DNA of 64,000 nucleotides, taken from NCBI RefSeq assembly GCF_008634025.1, contig NZ_PDCM01000001.1, positions 4,682,501 through 4,746,500 on the forward strand. The letters run 5' to 3'. The stretch is from Streptomyces albofaciens JCM 4342 (GTDB lineage: Bacteria > Actinomycetota > Actinomycetes > Streptomycetales > Streptomycetaceae). Position numbers and translations under genes: made by a program. Below are positions 62,818 to 64,000 of this stretch, in pieces; the stretch's first letter is position 1; every line of letters begins with the position of its first letter. Below the pieces are notes generated by a model. The model worked only from the letters and a program-made list of their open reading frames with translations. It was not told the DNA's origin and did not search any database.

Positions 62818-63255
62818 ATGCCGGTGCAGCGCGAGCTGGTCCCGCCCGGGCCCGACTACCTCGCCCGGCGGGAGGCCTTCGTCCATGAGTACGAAGAGTG
62901 CTTGGAGCGGCGTACGACCGGTTCGGTGCGGACAGCGAGACGCCCGCCCGGACGGTACGCCGTGGTGCGCCGGCCCGAGGGCCTCATCGTGATCGAACGG
63001 CTGGCCACCGTCCGCTACGACGTGTTCGCCGCGTTCGACGGCGAGATCGAGGGCCACTACCTCACCGACATCGCGGAGGCCTGGGAGTACGGGCATGAGC
63101 ACCGACGCAGATCTCCGCCCGGAACAACTCACCGAGCGAGTGCGGTTCGACCTGAAGAGCGCAGGGCTCTCCCTGGCCCCGGAACCCCGGGGCCGCTGGC
63201 GCGGCGCGCCGCTACAACGCCGCCTCGCAGGTCATGCACGCCGCTTTGGGCATGA
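62818..63255 (+). CDS. Hypothetical protein downstream of IS
   Basis: A basic protein of about 145 residues (ATG at 62818; GTG at 62815 also possible). The credible part is LARREAFVHEYEECLERR through VRRPEGLIVIERLATVRYDV and IEGHYLTDIAEAWEYGHE. After about residue 95 the sequence becomes Arg/Pro-rich and overlaps the next gene, so the 3' end may be altered. Its upstream region was replaced by the IS. Confidence 0.5.
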   Translation: MPVQRELVPPGPDYLARREAFVHEYEECLERRTTGSVRTARRPPGRYAVVRRPEGLIVIERLATVRYDVFAAFDGEIEGHYLTDIAEAWEYGHEHRRRSPPGTTHRASAVRPEERRALPGPGTPGPLARRAATTPPRRSCTPLWA

Positions 63256-63334
63256 TCCTCGCCGCGTTCGGCCACCGCATCCCGAACGGGGCTATGGGTC
63301 CGGCTACATCGTCACGACAGCAGGTGCCCCATGA
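63095..63334 (+). pseudogene. Small hypothetical gene with frameshift
   Basis: Starts MSTDADLRPEQLTERVRFDL at 63095. After about residue 36 the coherent sequence is in another frame: RYNAASQVMHAALGMILAAF, then GHRIPNGAMGSGYIVTTAGA before a stop near 63332. A one-base change near 63205 would restore a single frame of about 80 residues. Family unknown. Confidence 0.5.
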
Positions 63335-63857
63335 CCGTCTTTCCCAACTCACTGGTGCGGCGCGCCGACGGCGGCCGCCACCCTTGGCACGCGGCGGCCG
63401 CCAGTCCTCCTTCAGCGTCCTCCGACCCGCTCTGAGGCCGTGGGCCTGATCTCGTCAGGGTGAGTCCGGTGGCTGAGCCCAGCCCACCGAGGAATGCGGC
63501 CAGGGTGCGGCGTTGGCACTCCTCATTGTCGGTCTTCTCCGCCGGATCCGGTCTCTCTTCAGGGCGCCGGAGGCAGGCCGTGCGACCGGGGAAGCCGAGG
63601 CGGGAGGGCGTTAGTGCCGACATTAGATGTCCGTTAGATCGGCACGGCAGGCTCAGGGATGTCCGCTGGGGGACTGGTCCTTTATGGGGCGATCCCCTTC
63701 ATCGTCCTCGTTCGTCTCCACAGTGATCTCTGCTCGGCAAGGACCCGCCGACAGGCCGTCTGTCGAGCCGAGGTCTTACCTGAACCACCCGTATGCGTGC
63801 CGCCGCTGGAGGCACGGCCGCTTGTCCAGCACACCCCTGCCGAAGGACTCAACCGTG
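63335..63857. other. Interval with a possible HTH-protein relic
   Basis: On the minus strand at about 63580-63470, DPAEKTDNEECQRRTLAAFL then GGLGSATG resembles the linker after the HTH in Streptomyces XRE/SARP-like regulators. No full gene is present. Confidence 0.35.
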
Positions 63858-63971
63858 ATGTCAACTCTGCGCGCCGCGCTCGCGCGCATACTGGCAGCTT
63901 CGCTCGCCGTTCTGGCCCTGGCTGGACTGGCTGCCCCCTCCGCCCATGCCGACACGACGCGCGAGCGCTGA
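63858..63971 (+). CDS. Tiny secreted peptide gene
   Basis: A 37-codon gene that is almost entirely signal peptide: MSTLRAALARILAASLAVLA then LAGLAAPSAHA, with a predicted cut after AHA leaving only DTTRER. The ATG has GAAGGA about 9 bp upstream. It may be the start of a larger secreted protein cut short by a premature stop close to the window edge, or a genuine short exported peptide. Confidence 0.55.
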   Translation: MSTLRAALARILAASLAVLALAGLAAPSAHADTTRER

Positions 63972-64000
63972 CATGCGTATATGACGGGTCGTGTGGCGCA

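Overview
The window looks like a stretch of Streptomyces chromosome, probably an accessory or arm region. The evidence is very high GC with G/C-rich third codon positions, GTG/TTG starts, AGGAGG-type ribosome sites, and families typical of the genus: CinY-like, CGNR, DUF1345, an LAETG sortase substrate, WXG100, SUKH/SMI1, HxlR, and lasso and graspetide relics. I see no rRNA, tRNA, CRISPR array or replication origin.

Layout. 0-6.8 kb: membrane-anchored protein, inositol-monophosphatase-like protein with altered active site, YqeY-like protein, AraC regulator plus epoxide hydrolase, and an MFS exporter divergent from an HxlR regulator. 7-10.2 kb: broken EamA transporter, secreted sphingomyelinase-D/PLD-like enzyme with a strong terminator, methyltransferase relic, nitroreductase. 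10.4-18.2 kb: minisatellite, a two-gene small-protein operon, then a likely catabolic unit: TetR, PhyH-type dioxygenase, RidA-like protein, DUF1345 protein and FAD oxidoreductase. Two nested insertion sequences (IS630 inside IS5) split this unit, and its two transcription units share a promoter/operator motif. 18.4-21.5 kb: HTH protein, cytochrome P450 followed at once by a 23-codon aromatic-rich gene and a perfect terminator (the strongest candidate for an undescribed RiPP system), then a small heat-shock protein. 22-33 kb: alcohol dehydrogenase, carboxylic-acid-reductase relic, TetR, a dead and an intact SDR, Tn3 transposase relic split by an IS110 element with two tandem 170-bp modules in its left end, ATP-grasp RiPP-maturase relic, CGNR regulator, MFS exporter and a second epoxide hydrolase.

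33-49 kb: frameshifted secreted CinY-like protein, small hypothetical genes, a GXWXG protein, a zinc alcohol dehydrogenase, SMI1/KNR4 protein, MurG-like relic, a VanZ-domain protein and several immunity-like orphans. 49-53 kb: a four-gene leftward operon (GT2, AMP-ligase, GT2, P450) in which only one GT2 is intact. 53-56 kb: LppU-like protein and a WXG100 locus whose second gene carries a stop codon and a frameshift. 56.8-58.8 kb: lasso-peptide cyclase relic, GT2 fragment, GNAT fragment. 59-64 kb: SUKH-type protein, LAETG surface protein, an IS5-family element, small hypothetical genes and a tiny secreted peptide gene.

The dominant theme is decay and turnover: at least a dozen relics, five IS/transposon traces and many short tandem duplications, with intact regulator/enzyme/exporter modules between them. 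Functions are inferred from recalled family motifs; no database search was possible.
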